This document shows positions 44,305 through 53,711 of a stretch of DNA of 64,000 bases, in pieces. Both the position numbers and the translations under genes were made by a program. The notes under the pieces are model-generated. The model did no database searches, was not told where the DNA came from, and saw nothing but the letters and a program-made list of their open reading frames with translations. The first letter of the stretch is position 1; each line of letters starts with the position of its first letter. This DNA is from JBHBQE01 sp041776485 (GTDB lineage: Bacteria > Bacillota > Clostridia > Lachnospirales > Lachnospiraceae). The stretch spans positions 131,566 through 195,565 of the forward strand of contig JBHBQE010000006.1 of NCBI GenBank assembly GCA_041776485.1, given 5' to 3'.

Positions 44305-44326
44305 AACACCTTAAAAATCAGGTGTT
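44305..44326 (-). other. Hairpin in the enolase 5' leader
   Basis: A perfect 7-bp stem AACACCT / AGGTGTT with an 8-base loop, 33 bases ahead of the eno start codon and 18 bases after the predicted -10 box. It probably stabilises the message; no riboswitch core is recognised. Confidence 0.5.
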
Positions 44327-44343
44327 AATCTGCAACAAGCTAA

Positions 44344-44374
44344 AGTATATCATATTTATTTTGTGTATTGTAAA
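44344..44374 (-). promoter_or_regulatory. Promoter of enolase
   Basis: Minus strand: TTTACA (44374-44369), a 19-base spacer, TATACT (44349-44344) with extended -10 TGA. The spacer is long, but the extended -10 can compensate. It sits between eno and the 3' end of the upstream amidohydrolase gene. Confidence 0.55.
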
Positions 44375-44376
44375 TA

Positions 44377-45951
44377 TTATGCTTTTCCGTTACCCCAAAT
44401 TCCCTTTGTCAATATGCTAAAAAGTCCTTGAGATTGATTTTTATATTCAAGTCCCGAAAGTATTAATTTTTCAACTTTTATCCTGTCAATATTATCTGTA
44501 TCCACTGTAAGAGGATTATCAGATAAAATAACCATATCGGCAGATTTCCCAGCTTCAAGAGAGCCAAAGTCCTTTTCATCAAATGTGGCATAATAGCCGT
44601 TATAGGTTGCCATTCTAATGGCATCCATTACAGAGACCCGTTGATTCTTATTGGAGTGATTAACAGCCTTATATATCCATTGTATGGGGTTTGGACTGGT
44701 ACAGGGGGCGTCGCTGCCGAGGGATACGATACAGCCGTTATCCATAAAGGTTTTTATTGGATTAAGCTTGTCGGTTCTGTCTTCTCCAAGTATATCCGTA
44801 ATATATTCTAACGGTTCCTGTCTCCAGTCATCAAATGCTATCTGCATAGGAAGCTGGATATTATATTTTTTACAGATTTCAATTCCTTCCCGGGTTGGAA
44901 GACAAGCATGTATTATGCCGTGCCTATGATCCTGTCTTGAAAAGTCGTCTAATGCCGCTTTTAATGCTCTGGTTGCCTGGTCAAAGGCTCTGTCTCCGAT
45001 TGCATGCATTTCTATCTGCAGACCAAGACGGTTTGCTCTTTTACAAAAATCTATAACCTTGTCATCACTGTAGTAAAGTATACCAAAATTTTCCTTATCA
45101 TTTATATATGCAGAGTTCATGGCAGCGTCCTGAGAACCAAAGCAGCCGTCCAGTGCACATTGGAAGCAGCCGCCTATTCTGGGGAGCTTTCTTTTTGTGG
45201 CAGATTTTGTATCCAGTGACTGGGGGAAAACCCTTATATTAAAGGAGCTTTCTACGCTTTTTGCAAATATTGTTTCTGTACTTATATCCAAATCAAAGGG
45301 GAAACCGACACCGCTTACAGTATGTATCATGCCAATCCCCTGCTTGGCATAGAAATCTACGGCTCTTTGCATATTTTTAATAAGATTGGGTATGGAAATA
45401 GAATTACTTATATAGTCGGAAACGGCAAAAAATGCCTCCTGATTCATTTCACCGGTATCCGGATGGTAGCCCCTTAAATTTCTAACTTTATCATCAATTT
45501 TTTGAAGTAATTTAGAATTTACCACACAGGCATGCCCATCATATTTAACCATGAAAAAGGGTTTATCGGGACATACGCTGTCAAGCTCTTCTCTGCTTAC
45601 CAGTCTTTTTTCAGAAACGGAGTAGGGTGAGGCACCAAAGGCAATTAACATTTTTTCTTTGGAGTTTTCAGAAAATTCCTTAATCATTTTAAGGATTTCA
45701 GTGTTGGAATGTGCTTCCATAACATTCAATCCTGCGTTAAATATTGCAAATGAGGCGAAATGCTGGTGAGTATCTGCAAAGGATGGAAGAAGTGCCCTGT
45801 CACCGAGTTCAACTATATTAGGTTTGTCAGCATTATATTTGTCAGGAAGTTCATTCCCTGTATAGAGAATTTTTCCATTATCCTCGACCAAATAGTTAAA
45901 TACATTATTACTAGAATCTACAGTAATAATACTTCCATGATAAATAGTCAT
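44377..45951 (-). CDS. YtcJ-type amidohydrolase
   Basis: 524 residues, metal-dependent amidohydrolase of the YtcJ/NfdA group. Metal ligands: DTHQHF near residue 61, the His in EMHAIGDRA, IIHACL and GSDAPCTSP. A short N-terminal beta-sandwich and the C-terminal GSLEAGKSADMVIL close the typical composite domain. Family members hydrolyse N-substituted formamides or amide-like substrates; the substrate here is unknown. It lies upstream of eno on the same strand but separated by the eno promoter, and divergent from alr. Confidence 0.9.
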   Translation of the reverse strand: MTIYHGSIITVDSSNNVFNYLVEDNGKILYTGNELPDKYNADKPNIVELGDRALLPSFADTHQHFASFAIFNAGLNVMEAHSNTEILKMIKEFSENSKEKMLIAFGASPYSVSEKRLVSREELDSVCPDKPFFMVKYDGHACVVNSKLLQKIDDKVRNLRGYHPDTGEMNQEAFFAVSDYISNSISIPNLIKNMQRAVDFYAKQGIGMIHTVSGVGFPFDLDISTETIFAKSVESSFNIRVFPQSLDTKSATKRKLPRIGGCFQCALDGCFGSQDAAMNSAYINDKENFGILYYSDDKVIDFCKRANRLGLQIEMHAIGDRAFDQATRALKAALDDFSRQDHRHGIIHACLPTREGIEICKKYNIQLPMQIAFDDWRQEPLEYITDILGEDRTDKLNPIKTFMDNGCIVSLGSDAPCTSPNPIQWIYKAVNHSNKNQRVSVMDAIRMATYNGYYATFDEKDFGSLEAGKSADMVILSDNPLTVDTDNIDRIKVEKLILSGLEYKNQSQGLFSILTKGIWGNGKA

Positions 45952-46041
45952 ATTCTGTTTCCTTTCAACAAATCATCTGACAGTAGAATCATTTTTTCAT
46001 AAACAGTAGGCAAAATCAATATAAAATGCTACCATAGAAAA

Positions 46042-47172
46042 ATGAAAAAAAATACTGAAAGAATACACGCAAAAATCAATTTAGAAGCTATTAGTGAAAA
46101 TGCCAAAATGCTCAGGAGTTGTACAGGGAACGATGCTCATGTGATGGCAGTTATTAAATCAGATGCATATGGTCATGGGGCTACAAAAATAGCTCATGCT
46201 CTTGATAATATGGACTATGTGTGGGGATTTGCAGTTGCCACAGGCTCAGAGGCATTGGCACTTAAATATAATGGTATCAAAAAGCCTATATTGCTTTTGG
46301 GAGCTGCGTTTCCGGATGAGCTGGAGACATTAATAGATAATGAGATACGATTGTGTCTATATTCCAGGGAGTCAGCTGCTCTAATCCTTGAGGGTGCTGA
46401 CAATATAGGTAAAAAGGCATATATTCACCTTAAGCTGGATACCGGTATGGGAAGGATTGGATTTTCCCCTACAGATAATGATATAGATGAATTATATGAA
46501 ATATTGAGCAACCCTCTAATAATTACAGAGGGAGCCTTTACCCATTTTTCCAAGGCGGATACTGTGGATAGGGCATATTCAAAGAAACAGACAGATTTGT
46601 TCTTTGACATGGTAAATGAGCTTTCTAAAAGAGGGATAGACTTTCAATATAAGCATTTGGCAAATTCCGCCGGAATAGTCGAGTTTAACGGAGCAACAGG
46701 CGATTTAATAAGGGCGGGAATTTCATTATATGGATTATATCCATCAGGTAATGTCAATCAAAATAAAATCAGTTTAAAGCCTGCACTTTCCCTGTATTCC
46801 AGGGTGATTCATGTAAAGGATATAGATAAAGATACCATGCTAAGTTACGGCGGAACATTTATTTCCGAAAAAAAAATGAGGGTAGCTACAGTTTCCGCCG
46901 GGTATGGAGACGGTTACCCGAGAGCTCTGTCAAATATCGGCTATGTATTAATCCATGGAAAAAGGGCTAATATACTTGGTAGAATTTGTATGGATCAGAT
47001 GATAGTTGATGTTACTCATATAGACAATGTTGTCTTTGGAGATAGTGTGACCTTGATTGGTAAAGATATAGATAATGAGATTACAATAGATGAGCTTTGT
47101 GCACTGTACAATGGTTTTAATTATGAGTTTGTATGTAATCTGAATAAGCGGGTTCCCAGGATATATGTATGA
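46042..47172 (+). CDS. alr: Alanine racemase
   Basis: 376 residues, PLP enzyme making D-alanine for peptidoglycan. Lys39 in VIKSDAYGHGA forms the aldimine, and the second catalytic base is the Tyr in LSYGGTF near residue 271. A possible promoter TTCATA (45996) / TATAAA (46020) with an 18-base spacer precedes it; the leader is then very short and the ribosome site weak. It overlaps the next gene by 4 bases (ATGA). Confidence 0.97.
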   Translation: MKKNTERIHAKINLEAISENAKMLRSCTGNDAHVMAVIKSDAYGHGATKIAHALDNMDYVWGFAVATGSEALALKYNGIKKPILLLGAAFPDELETLIDNEIRLCLYSRESAALILEGADNIGKKAYIHLKLDTGMGRIGFSPTDNDIDELYEILSNPLIITEGAFTHFSKADTVDRAYSKKQTDLFFDMVNELSKRGIDFQYKHLANSAGIVEFNGATGDLIRAGISLYGLYPSGNVNQNKISLKPALSLYSRVIHVKDIDKDTMLSYGGTFISEKKMRVATVSAGYGDGYPRALSNIGYVLIHGKRANILGRICMDQMIVDVTHIDNVVFGDSVTLIGKDIDNEITIDELCALYNGFNYEFVCNLNKRVPRIYV

Positions 47173-47777
47173 TTTACATTCTTGATATATCAGATGTTAA
47201 TGAGGAAGATTATAATATAGGATATAGTCTTGCAAGCCAAAACAGGCAAAAAAAAGCCCGAAGGTTTTCACATAGAAATCAAAAAATAATCTGTATTTTT
47301 ACAGAGCTTTTGCTTAAATATGCACTTAAGGAAAAAGGATTTTCTCAGAATAATCCAGAATACAGATATAACAAAAACGGAAAGCCTTACCTTGCAAATT
47401 CCGATATATTTTTTAATAATTCTCATTCAAAAAATATGATATGTACTGTCGTATCAGACAGTGAAATAGGCTGCGATATTGAAAAAATAAGGGGGATTAA
47501 AAAAAATATATTTAAGAGGATATTTCCAAAGTTATCAGCTGATACAATGACAGAACGGGAATTAATAGGGCTTTGGACAAGGCTTGAAAGTTGTATTAAG
47601 CTTAGGGGAGAAAGTATATTTACGGTACTGGATGGTGATATATCTCTGACTTCCTATAATTTCTATGAAATTGACGAAGTTTTTGGTTACCATATAACAG
47701 TATGCTCAGAGAAAAAAATAGATAATATAGTAATAAAACGACCGGGTATAAGGGATATACTGGCTAAAACAGGCTAA
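47169..47777 (+). CDS. 4'-phosphopantetheinyl transferase, Sfp-like
   Basis: 202 residues. Transfers phosphopantetheine from CoA to a carrier-protein serine. Motifs: KPYLANSDIFFNNSHS, the Mg2+ site GCDIEKIR, and LWTRLESCIKLRG, a diverged form of W-x-x-K-E-A/S-x-x-K in which the first Lys is Arg. No polyketide or peptide synthetase is in the window, so the carrier is probably a fatty acid or D-alanyl carrier protein. It lies between alr and ispF in one operon. Confidence 0.85.
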   Translation: MIYILDISDVNEEDYNIGYSLASQNRQKKARRFSHRNQKIICIFTELLLKYALKEKGFSQNNPEYRYNKNGKPYLANSDIFFNNSHSKNMICTVVSDSEIGCDIEKIRGIKKNIFKRIFPKLSADTMTERELIGLWTRLESCIKLRGESIFTVLDGDISLTSYNFYEIDEVFGYHITVCSEKKIDNIVIKRPGIRDILAKTG

Positions 47778-47790
47778 AATCGGAGGAAAA

Positions 47791-48321
47791 ATGCGAATAG
47801 GTCATGGATATGATGTTCATAAATTGACGGCAGACAGGAAGCTTATAATAGGCGGTGTTGAAATTCCCTATGAGATGGGATTGTCAGGGCATTCAGACGC
47901 AGATGTATTATTGCATGCTATAATGGACGCTGTATTAGGAGCAATGGGTATGGGAGATATAGGGAAGCATTTTCCTGATAATAACAGTGAATATAAGGAC
48001 ATTTCCTCTATGATACTTCTTGGCAAAGTAAAGGAGCTTATGTTCAGTAAAGGCTATGTTATTGGAAATATTGATTCCACCATAGTGGCACAGGCTCCTA
48101 AAATGGCAAAATATATAGATAAAATGAAAGAAAATATAGCAGCAGTTCTTAATACGGATATTGAAAATATAAATGTTAAGGCTACCACAGAGGAGGGCTT
48201 GGGATTTACCGGAAGCGGGCAGGGGATATGTGCCCACGCAGTCTGTACAATCTTAAGCCTGTACGAAGGAAGCATTCCGGTAAATAGTTCCTGTGATAGC
48301 TGTTGTGGAGGTATGAGATGA
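47791..48321 (+). CDS. ispF: 2-C-methyl-D-erythritol 2,4-cyclodiphosphate synthase
   Basis: 176 residues, MEP isoprenoid pathway. Zn ligands Asp8 and His10 in GHGYDVHKL and His in GLSGHSDADVLLHA; TTEEGLGFTGSGQG closes the active site. The last 18 residues, with a Cys-rich end (CDSCCGG), extend past the usual C terminus. Its stop overlaps the cysS start. Confidence 0.97.
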   Translation: MRIGHGYDVHKLTADRKLIIGGVEIPYEMGLSGHSDADVLLHAIMDAVLGAMGMGDIGKHFPDNNSEYKDISSMILLGKVKELMFSKGYVIGNIDSTIVAQAPKMAKYIDKMKENIAAVLNTDIENINVKATTEEGLGFTGSGQGICAHAVCTILSLYEGSIPVNSSCDSCCGGMR

Positions 48322-49709
48322 AAATATATAATACGCTTTCAGGTAAAAAAGAAGAGTTTGTCCCTATTGAAGAGGGAAAGGTAAAAATGTATGTATGCGG
48401 TCCCACCGTATATAATTTTATTCATATTGGAAATGCAAGACCTATGGTGTTTTTTGATACCGTAAGGAGGTATTTGGAATATCGGGGTTATGAAGTTAAT
48501 TTTGTTTCTAATTATACGGATATTGACGATAAGATAATAAAAGCCGCAAATGATGAAAAGGTGGATTGTTCCGTTATATCTGACAGGTATATTATGGAAT
48601 GTAAAAGGGATGCAGAGGGGCTTAATATCAGGGAGGCAAACACACACCCAAAGGCAACGGAGGAAATCCCTGAGATGATAGAAATGATTGAAACTCTTAT
48701 TAAAAAGGGACATGCCTATGCTGTAGAGGACGGTACTGTTTATTTTAAGACAAAAAGCTTTAAGGAATACGGTAAGCTTTCTCATAAAAATCTTGAGGAG
48801 CTTCAAGAGGGGCATAGACGGCTTTTGGTGGCAGGGGACAGCAAGAAAGATCCTCTGGACTTTGTGCTTTGGAAGCCCAAAAAGGATGGCGAGCCGGGTT
48901 GGGAATCACCATGGTGCAGCGGCAGACCGGGCTGGCATATTGAATGTTCCTGTATGGCAAAAAAATATTTGGGAACTCAAATTGATATACATGGAGGCGG
49001 TGAAGATTTGGTTTTCCCGCACCATGAAAATGAAATAGCGCAATCTGAGGCAGGGAATGGAGTTACCTTTGCAAAATATTGGATGCATAACGCCTTTTTA
49101 AATATTGATAATAAAAAGATGTCAAAATCACTGGGGAATTTTTTTACCGTAAGGGATATTTCAAGGAAATATGACTTGAATATACTGAGATTTTTCCTGT
49201 TAAGCGCTCACTATAGAAGTCCCGTTAACTTTAGTGACGAGCTTATGGAAAGCGCAAAGTCCGGTTGGGAGAGAATAAATAATGCCTACATTGCATTACA
49301 GGAGTATGCCGGTGAGAATAGTGAAATATCCGGTGAGGTTATAAAAAAAATTGAGGAAATTAAAGTCAGCTTTAATAATGCCATGGATAATGATTTTAAC
49401 ACTGCTGATGCAGTGGCGAGTATATTTGATTTGGTAAGATTTATAAATACTGCCTTAAGAAGCGGGTTGAGCAGCAAATCCTGTGAGACTTTAAAGGCTG
49501 CATTAACAAAGTTATGTGATGTTATGGGCATAAGGCTTATTTTGCCGGATAGTGAATTAGACGGACAAATACAGGAGCTGATTGATAAAAGACAGGCTGC
49601 TAGAAAAAATAAGGATTTTAATGAGGCGGACAGAATAAGAGATGAGCTTCTTGAAATGGGAATTGTCCTGAAGGATACCAGAGAGGGCGTTAAATGGAGC
49701 AGGGTTTAA
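48318..49709 (+). CDS. cysS: Cysteinyl-tRNA synthetase
   Basis: 463 residues, class I synthetase. MYVCGPTVYN with a zinc-binding Cys, HIGN (HIGH motif), HGGGEDLVFPHHENE with the remaining zinc ligands, and KKMSKSLGN. ATG 48318 forms ATGA with the ispF stop and follows GGAGG; an in-frame TTG-type start at 48303 was not used. The downstream gene overlaps by 16 bases. Confidence 0.98.
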   Translation: MKIYNTLSGKKEEFVPIEEGKVKMYVCGPTVYNFIHIGNARPMVFFDTVRRYLEYRGYEVNFVSNYTDIDDKIIKAANDEKVDCSVISDRYIMECKRDAEGLNIREANTHPKATEEIPEMIEMIETLIKKGHAYAVEDGTVYFKTKSFKEYGKLSHKNLEELQEGHRRLLVAGDSKKDPLDFVLWKPKKDGEPGWESPWCSGRPGWHIECSCMAKKYLGTQIDIHGGGEDLVFPHHENEIAQSEAGNGVTFAKYWMHNAFLNIDNKKMSKSLGNFFTVRDISRKYDLNILRFFLLSAHYRSPVNFSDELMESAKSGWERINNAYIALQEYAGENSEISGEVIKKIEEIKVSFNNAMDNDFNTADAVASIFDLVRFINTALRSGLSSKSCETLKAALTKLCDVMGIRLILPDSELDGQIQELIDKRQAARKNKDFNEADRIRDELLEMGIVLKDTREGVKWSRV

Positions 49710-50128
49710 ATTCCTTAATATGCCGGTATTTTTCTCTTGATAAAAAGGATATCAGAACCTATTCCCCACTGACGCTTGCCTATATTGGTGATAGTATCTT
49801 TGACTTAATAATACGCTCTGTAACTGTTGATAATGGAAATACCAATGTAAATAATCTGCATAGACAAAGCGTAAATTATGTGAATGCCAGAGCCCAGAGC
49901 AAAATGATTGTTTCCATTATGGATATTCTTACAGAGGAGGAAAAGAGTATTTTCAGACGGGGAAAAAACACTAAGTTTAACACATCCGCTAAAAATGCCA
50001 GTATTAGCGAATACAGAAATGCAACAGGCTTTGAAGCGGTTTTGGGATATTTATATTTAAAGGACGATATAGAGAGGATTTTATTCCTTGTAAAAAGGGC
50101 AATGGAGACTAATGAGAGACAGAAGTAA
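49694..50128 (+). CDS. mrnC: Mini-ribonuclease III
   Basis: 144 residues. RNase III catalytic domain without a dsRNA-binding domain; matures 23S rRNA in Bacillus. LAYIGDSIFDLIIR carries the catalytic acidic residues, and TGFEAVLGYLYL is the second signature. Synteny cysS-mrnC-rlmB supports it. Confidence 0.96.
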   Translation: MEQGLNSLICRYFSLDKKDIRTYSPLTLAYIGDSIFDLIIRSVTVDNGNTNVNNLHRQSVNYVNARAQSKMIVSIMDILTEEEKSIFRRGKNTKFNTSAKNASISEYRNATGFEAVLGYLYLKDDIERILFLVKRAMETNERQK

Positions 50129-50867
50129 TATTGTGGTGGGGAAGCAGGCTGTACTTTCCGCATTTAAATCAGATACAACCATTGAGAGAGTATTTATCAG
50201 ACGTGGACTAAAGGACAGCACAGTAAATACTATAATTAAAAAATCCAGGCAGGCAGGAATCAGCCCTGAGTTTGTGGAAAACAGCAGGCTTAATGAAATG
50301 TGCTATGGTGAAAATCACCAGGGGCTTTGTGCCTTTATTTCAGAATATAAGTATTATGAAATTGAGGATATAATTAATTTGGCACAGGAAAGAAATGAAC
50401 CGCCCTTTGTGGTATTTTTAGACGGAATAGTTGACCCTCAAAACCTCGGGGCAATTATAAGAAGCGCCAATCTCTTTGGCGCTCACGGTGTTGTAATTGA
50501 AAAAAGAAACAGCGCCACCCTTACAAGCTCTGCCGCTAAAGCAAGCGCAGGCGCTGTGGGTTATACCTATACCGCTCGTGTGCCAAACCTAAAAAATACA
50601 ATAGAAGCCCTTAAAAAGCAGGGATTTTGGTTTGCCTATGCCAACATGTCAGGCAAAAGCATATATGAATCCGATTTTGCAGGCCCGTTAGGACTGGTGA
50701 TTGGAGGAGAGGAAAAGGGAGTGAGCAGGCTTGTTAAAGAAAGCTGTGACTTTGAGGTTTCTATTCCAATGCGCCCAATAAGCGGTGAGGTAGATTCATT
50801 TAATGCTTCTGTTGCATTTGGAATTATAGGCGCGGAGATTGTAAAACAAAGGTTAGATAGAAAATGA
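50112..50867 (+). CDS. rlmB: 23S rRNA 2'-O-methyltransferase, TrmH/RlmB family
   Basis: 251 residues. N-terminal substrate-binding domain (about 1-75) and SPOUT methyltransferase domain with DGIVDPQNLGAIIRSANLFG, GLVIGGEEKGVSR and SFNASVAFGI. It overlaps mrnC by 17 bases and sigH by 4. Confidence 0.96.
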   Translation: MRDRSNIVVGKQAVLSAFKSDTTIERVFIRRGLKDSTVNTIIKKSRQAGISPEFVENSRLNEMCYGENHQGLCAFISEYKYYEIEDIINLAQERNEPPFVVFLDGIVDPQNLGAIIRSANLFGAHGVVIEKRNSATLTSSAAKASAGAVGYTYTARVPNLKNTIEALKKQGFWFAYANMSGKSIYESDFAGPLGLVIGGEEKGVSRLVKESCDFEVSIPMRPISGEVDSFNASVAFGIIGAEIVKQRLDRK

Positions 50868-51454
50868 CAGATTACGAAACCTTTTCTGATGAAAATCTGA
50901 TAAGGGAATACAAAAAAACAAATGATATTAATATTCTTGATACCATTATAGTAAGGTATCACAGCCTTATTTCCAAGTGTGCAGCTCCTTTGTATCTTGT
51001 TGGGGCAGATTGCGAGGATTTAATATCAGAGGGTCATATAGGTCTTTTAAGTGCCATAAATTCCTATGATGATAAAAGCTGTGACATGTTTTATCCTTTT
51101 GCAAAGCTTTGCATAAGACGAGCGCAGTTTAAAGCGATAGAGGCGCAAAACAGGAAAAAGCATGTTCCCTTAAATACCTGTATATCCATTGATGAAGAGA
51201 GTACGGGAAACAGTGAACTGCTCAGCCGATGTACGCTGTCTACAGAGGAAATTGTTCTTGATGTGATAAAGATGGAGGAAATCCTTGATGATATTGAAAA
51301 GGTGTTAAGCCCCATGGAAATGACGGTGCTGCTTTATACAATTGACGGATTTACTTACAGTCAGATTTCAAAAAAGCTGGGTAAAAATGAAAAAAGCATT
51401 CACAATGCCATGCAAAGAGTAAGGAGCAAGGTGTCAGAGATTTTAAAGCCCTGA
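50864..51454 (+). CDS. sigH: RNA polymerase sigma factor SigH-like
   Basis: 196 residues, sigma-70 family with region 2 (DLISEGHIGLLSAINSYD, near residue 49) and region 4 (YSQISKKLGKNEKSIHNAMQ). Its place after rlmB matches sigH of Bacillus, which starts sporulation and competence programmes. The yacP gene that lies between rlmB and sigH in Bacillus is missing here. Whether this organism sporulates cannot be told. Confidence 0.9.
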   Translation: MTDYETFSDENLIREYKKTNDINILDTIIVRYHSLISKCAAPLYLVGADCEDLISEGHIGLLSAINSYDDKSCDMFYPFAKLCIRRAQFKAIEAQNRKKHVPLNTCISIDEESTGNSELLSRCTLSTEEIVLDVIKMEEILDDIEKVLSPMEMTVLLYTIDGFTYSQISKKLGKNEKSIHNAMQRVRSKVSEILKP

Positions 51455-51583
51455 CAATTCCTATATACCGTTAAAGGATAATCGTGGTAATGTTATTGCA
51501 GCTTTATGTTGAGCAAGTGATATAGATTCTCTTAAATAAACTATAGAATAAATATGGATAATGGGGATATGAGGTGATTTTCT

Positions 51584-51757
51584 ATGGGTGTAAAAGTATT
51601 TCTAGTTAGATTTATTACATTTTTTGTCGCAATGATGGTCGTTATAAAGATTTGCGAAAACTATATAGATAATTTTTTCTTGGAATTACTGGTTTGCGCT
51701 GTTGCCGGAGCATCTGTGCATTTTTTATTAAAGCTGTTTTATATCCCATATTCCTGA
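51584..51757 (+). CDS. 57-residue two-helix membrane protein
   Basis: Unknown. Two hydrophobic helices (residues about 5-23 and 33-52) are joined by a short acidic turn (CENYID). A good ribosome site GAGGTG lies 7 bases before ATG 51584. The last 19 bases overlap the 3' end of the convergent PHP phosphatase gene. It may belong to the sigH transcript, because no terminator is seen in the 129-bp gap after sigH. Confidence 0.6.
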   Translation: MGVKVFLVRFITFFVAMMVVIKICENYIDNFFLELLVCAVAGASVHFLLKLFYIPYS

Positions 51758-52542
51758 GGTACTCTGTTTTTATATACCAGTTGCGATTTAAAGCCTATTT
51801 CTTTTAGTCTTAAAGCAACCTCCTTAAAATTAATCCCCACATTTTTTTCATTGTGGGAATCTGAGCCTATGGTAATCATCCTTCCTCCCATTTTATAATA
51901 TTTTTCCAGTAGAAAAAAGGATGGGTTAGGTTCATTTTTCCCTCTGGAAAAAGGGGAGGTATTAACTTCCAAAGCCTTTTGTTTGTTTATAAGAGTATCA
52001 AGTATTTCCTCCATTGTTTCCTCGCACGGTTCGACTATTTCCAGCCCGTTTTTCATGGAATATTCCTCCCCGTATCGTGATATATAGTCAAGATGTGCAA
52101 GAGAATCAAAGCAATCATGGGTTTTGATATTGGAAAGAACATATTGGAAATATTCTCTGTACCTGTCATTTATATCATAACCAAAAAAGAAATCCTCATA
52201 ATAAGGATCTATACCGTCTACGGTGTGTACAGAGCCTAAAATAAAATCAAATTTCTGGTCTGCAATAGCGATCAAATCTTCCTTTAAGTGGAGTTGAAGC
52301 CCTAATTCCAAACCGATTCCGATATAGAAATCAGGCGAACTGTGTTTATATCTTATAGCCGAAAGGGCAGATATATATTTCGGTATGTCAATATCAAAAA
52401 GTTTTGGCTCGCTTTTATAGTCTATATCGCAATGCTCTGTAAAAATAATGCCGGAAAGATTTTCTTTGGCAGAATTTATTATTAAGAGAGGGTCGGTATT
52501 GGAGTCGGCGGAAAAATGTGAATGTAAATGTGTATCAAACAT
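51739..52542 (-). CDS. PHP-family histidinol phosphatase
   Basis: 267 residues. PHP metal-site motifs in order: DTHLHSHFSADS, TEHCDID, GLELGLQ, GSVHTVDG, EVNTSP and GSDSHNEKNVG. This is the HisJ/HisK type that dephosphorylates histidinol phosphate. No other his genes are in the window, so a different phosphoester substrate is possible. Confidence 0.88.
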   Translation of the reverse strand: MFDTHLHSHFSADSNTDPLLIINSAKENLSGIIFTEHCDIDYKSEPKLFDIDIPKYISALSAIRYKHSSPDFYIGIGLELGLQLHLKEDLIAIADQKFDFILGSVHTVDGIDPYYEDFFFGYDINDRYREYFQYVLSNIKTHDCFDSLAHLDYISRYGEEYSMKNGLEIVEPCEETMEEILDTLINKQKALEVNTSPFSRGKNEPNPSFFLLEKYYKMGGRMITIGSDSHNEKNVGINFKEVALRLKEIGFKSQLVYKNRVPQEYGI

Positions 52543-52610
52543 ATAATACCTCTTGATATATATTATAAAAAAACTGGCTTAATTATAATTTAATTTATAA
52601 GGTTACACAA

Positions 52611-52640
52611 TTGAAAAAATAATATTCAATATTGTATAAT
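52611..52640 (+). promoter_or_regulatory. Promoter of the gap-pgk-tpiA operon
   Basis: TTGAAA at 52611-52616, an 18-base spacer, and TATAAT at 52635-52640. The start site is near 52647, and a strong AAGGAGG lies at 52665-52671. Confidence 0.75.
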
Positions 52641-52678
52641 ATTACAAGCAATGTTACTTATTTTAAGGAGGTAATTAT

Positions 52679-53695
52679 ATGGCAGTTAAAGTTGCAATAA
52701 ATGGTTTTGGTCGTATTGGTAGATTAGCCTTTCGTCAGATGTTCGGAGCAGATGGATATGAAGTCGTTGCAATAAATGACTTAACAAGTCCTAAAATGTT
52801 GGCACATTTACTTAAGTATGACAGCTCACAGGGACGGTATGCACTGTGCGATAAGGTTAGCGCAGATGATAATTCCATTACAGTTGACGGCAAAAAAATC
52901 GTAATCTACAAGGAACCCGATGCCAATAATTGCCCATGGAAGGAGCTTTCAGTCGATGTTGTACTGGAGTGCTCAGGTTTTTATACATCTAGGGAGAAGG
53001 CTCAGGCACATATCAATGCCGGCGCCAGAAAGGTGGTTATATCCGCACCTGCAGGAAATGACCTTCCTACAGTAGTTTACAATGTAAACCATGATGTACT
53101 TAAGGCAAGCGATACTATTATTTCTGCTGCAAGCTGTACTACAAACTGTCTTGCACCAATGGCTGACGCATTAAACAAGCTTGCTCCTATTTCCTCCGGA
53201 ATTATGTGTACAATTCATGCTTATACAGGCGATCAGATGACTTTAGACGGACCTCAGGGTAAGGGTGATTTACGCCGTTCAAGAGCAGCTGCAATAAATA
53301 TCGTTCCTAATTCCACAGGTGCAGCAAAAGCTATAGGTCTTGTTATTCCTGAGTTGAATGGAAAGCTTATCGGAGCAGCTCAGCGTGTTCCCACACCTAC
53401 AGGTTCCACGACTATATTAACTGCTGTAGTTAAAAAGGCAGGACTTACCGTGGATATGATAAATGAGGCCATGAAGAATGCTGCAACAGAGTCCTTTGGC
53501 TATAATGAGGATGAGATAGTTTCCACAGATATTATCGGAATGAACTATGGCTCATTATTTGATGCCACACAAACAATGGTAATGCCTGTTGGTGATGATA
53601 TGTATCAGGTACAGGTGGTTTCCTGGTATGATAATGAGAATTCCTACACCTCACAGATGGTTCGTACTATTAAGTATTTCTCAGAGTTAGCATAA
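52679..53695 (+). CDS. gap: Glyceraldehyde-3-phosphate dehydrogenase
   Basis: 338 residues. NAD-binding INGFGRIGRLAFRQ at the N terminus, catalytic Cys in SAASCTTNCLAP, and SWYDNENSY near the end. First gene of the lower glycolysis operon; no CggR regulator gene precedes it. Confidence 0.98.
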   Translation: MAVKVAINGFGRIGRLAFRQMFGADGYEVVAINDLTSPKMLAHLLKYDSSQGRYALCDKVSADDNSITVDGKKIVIYKEPDANNCPWKELSVDVVLECSGFYTSREKAQAHINAGARKVVISAPAGNDLPTVVYNVNHDVLKASDTIISAASCTTNCLAPMADALNKLAPISSGIMCTIHAYTGDQMTLDGPQGKGDLRRSRAAAINIVPNSTGAAKAIGLVIPELNGKLIGAAQRVPTPTGSTTILTAVVKKAGLTVDMINEAMKNAATESFGYNEDEIVSTDIIGMNYGSLFDATQTMVMPVGDDMYQVQVVSWYDNENSYTSQMVRTIKYFSELA

Positions 53696-53711
53696 GGAGA
53701 TTGAATTAAAT

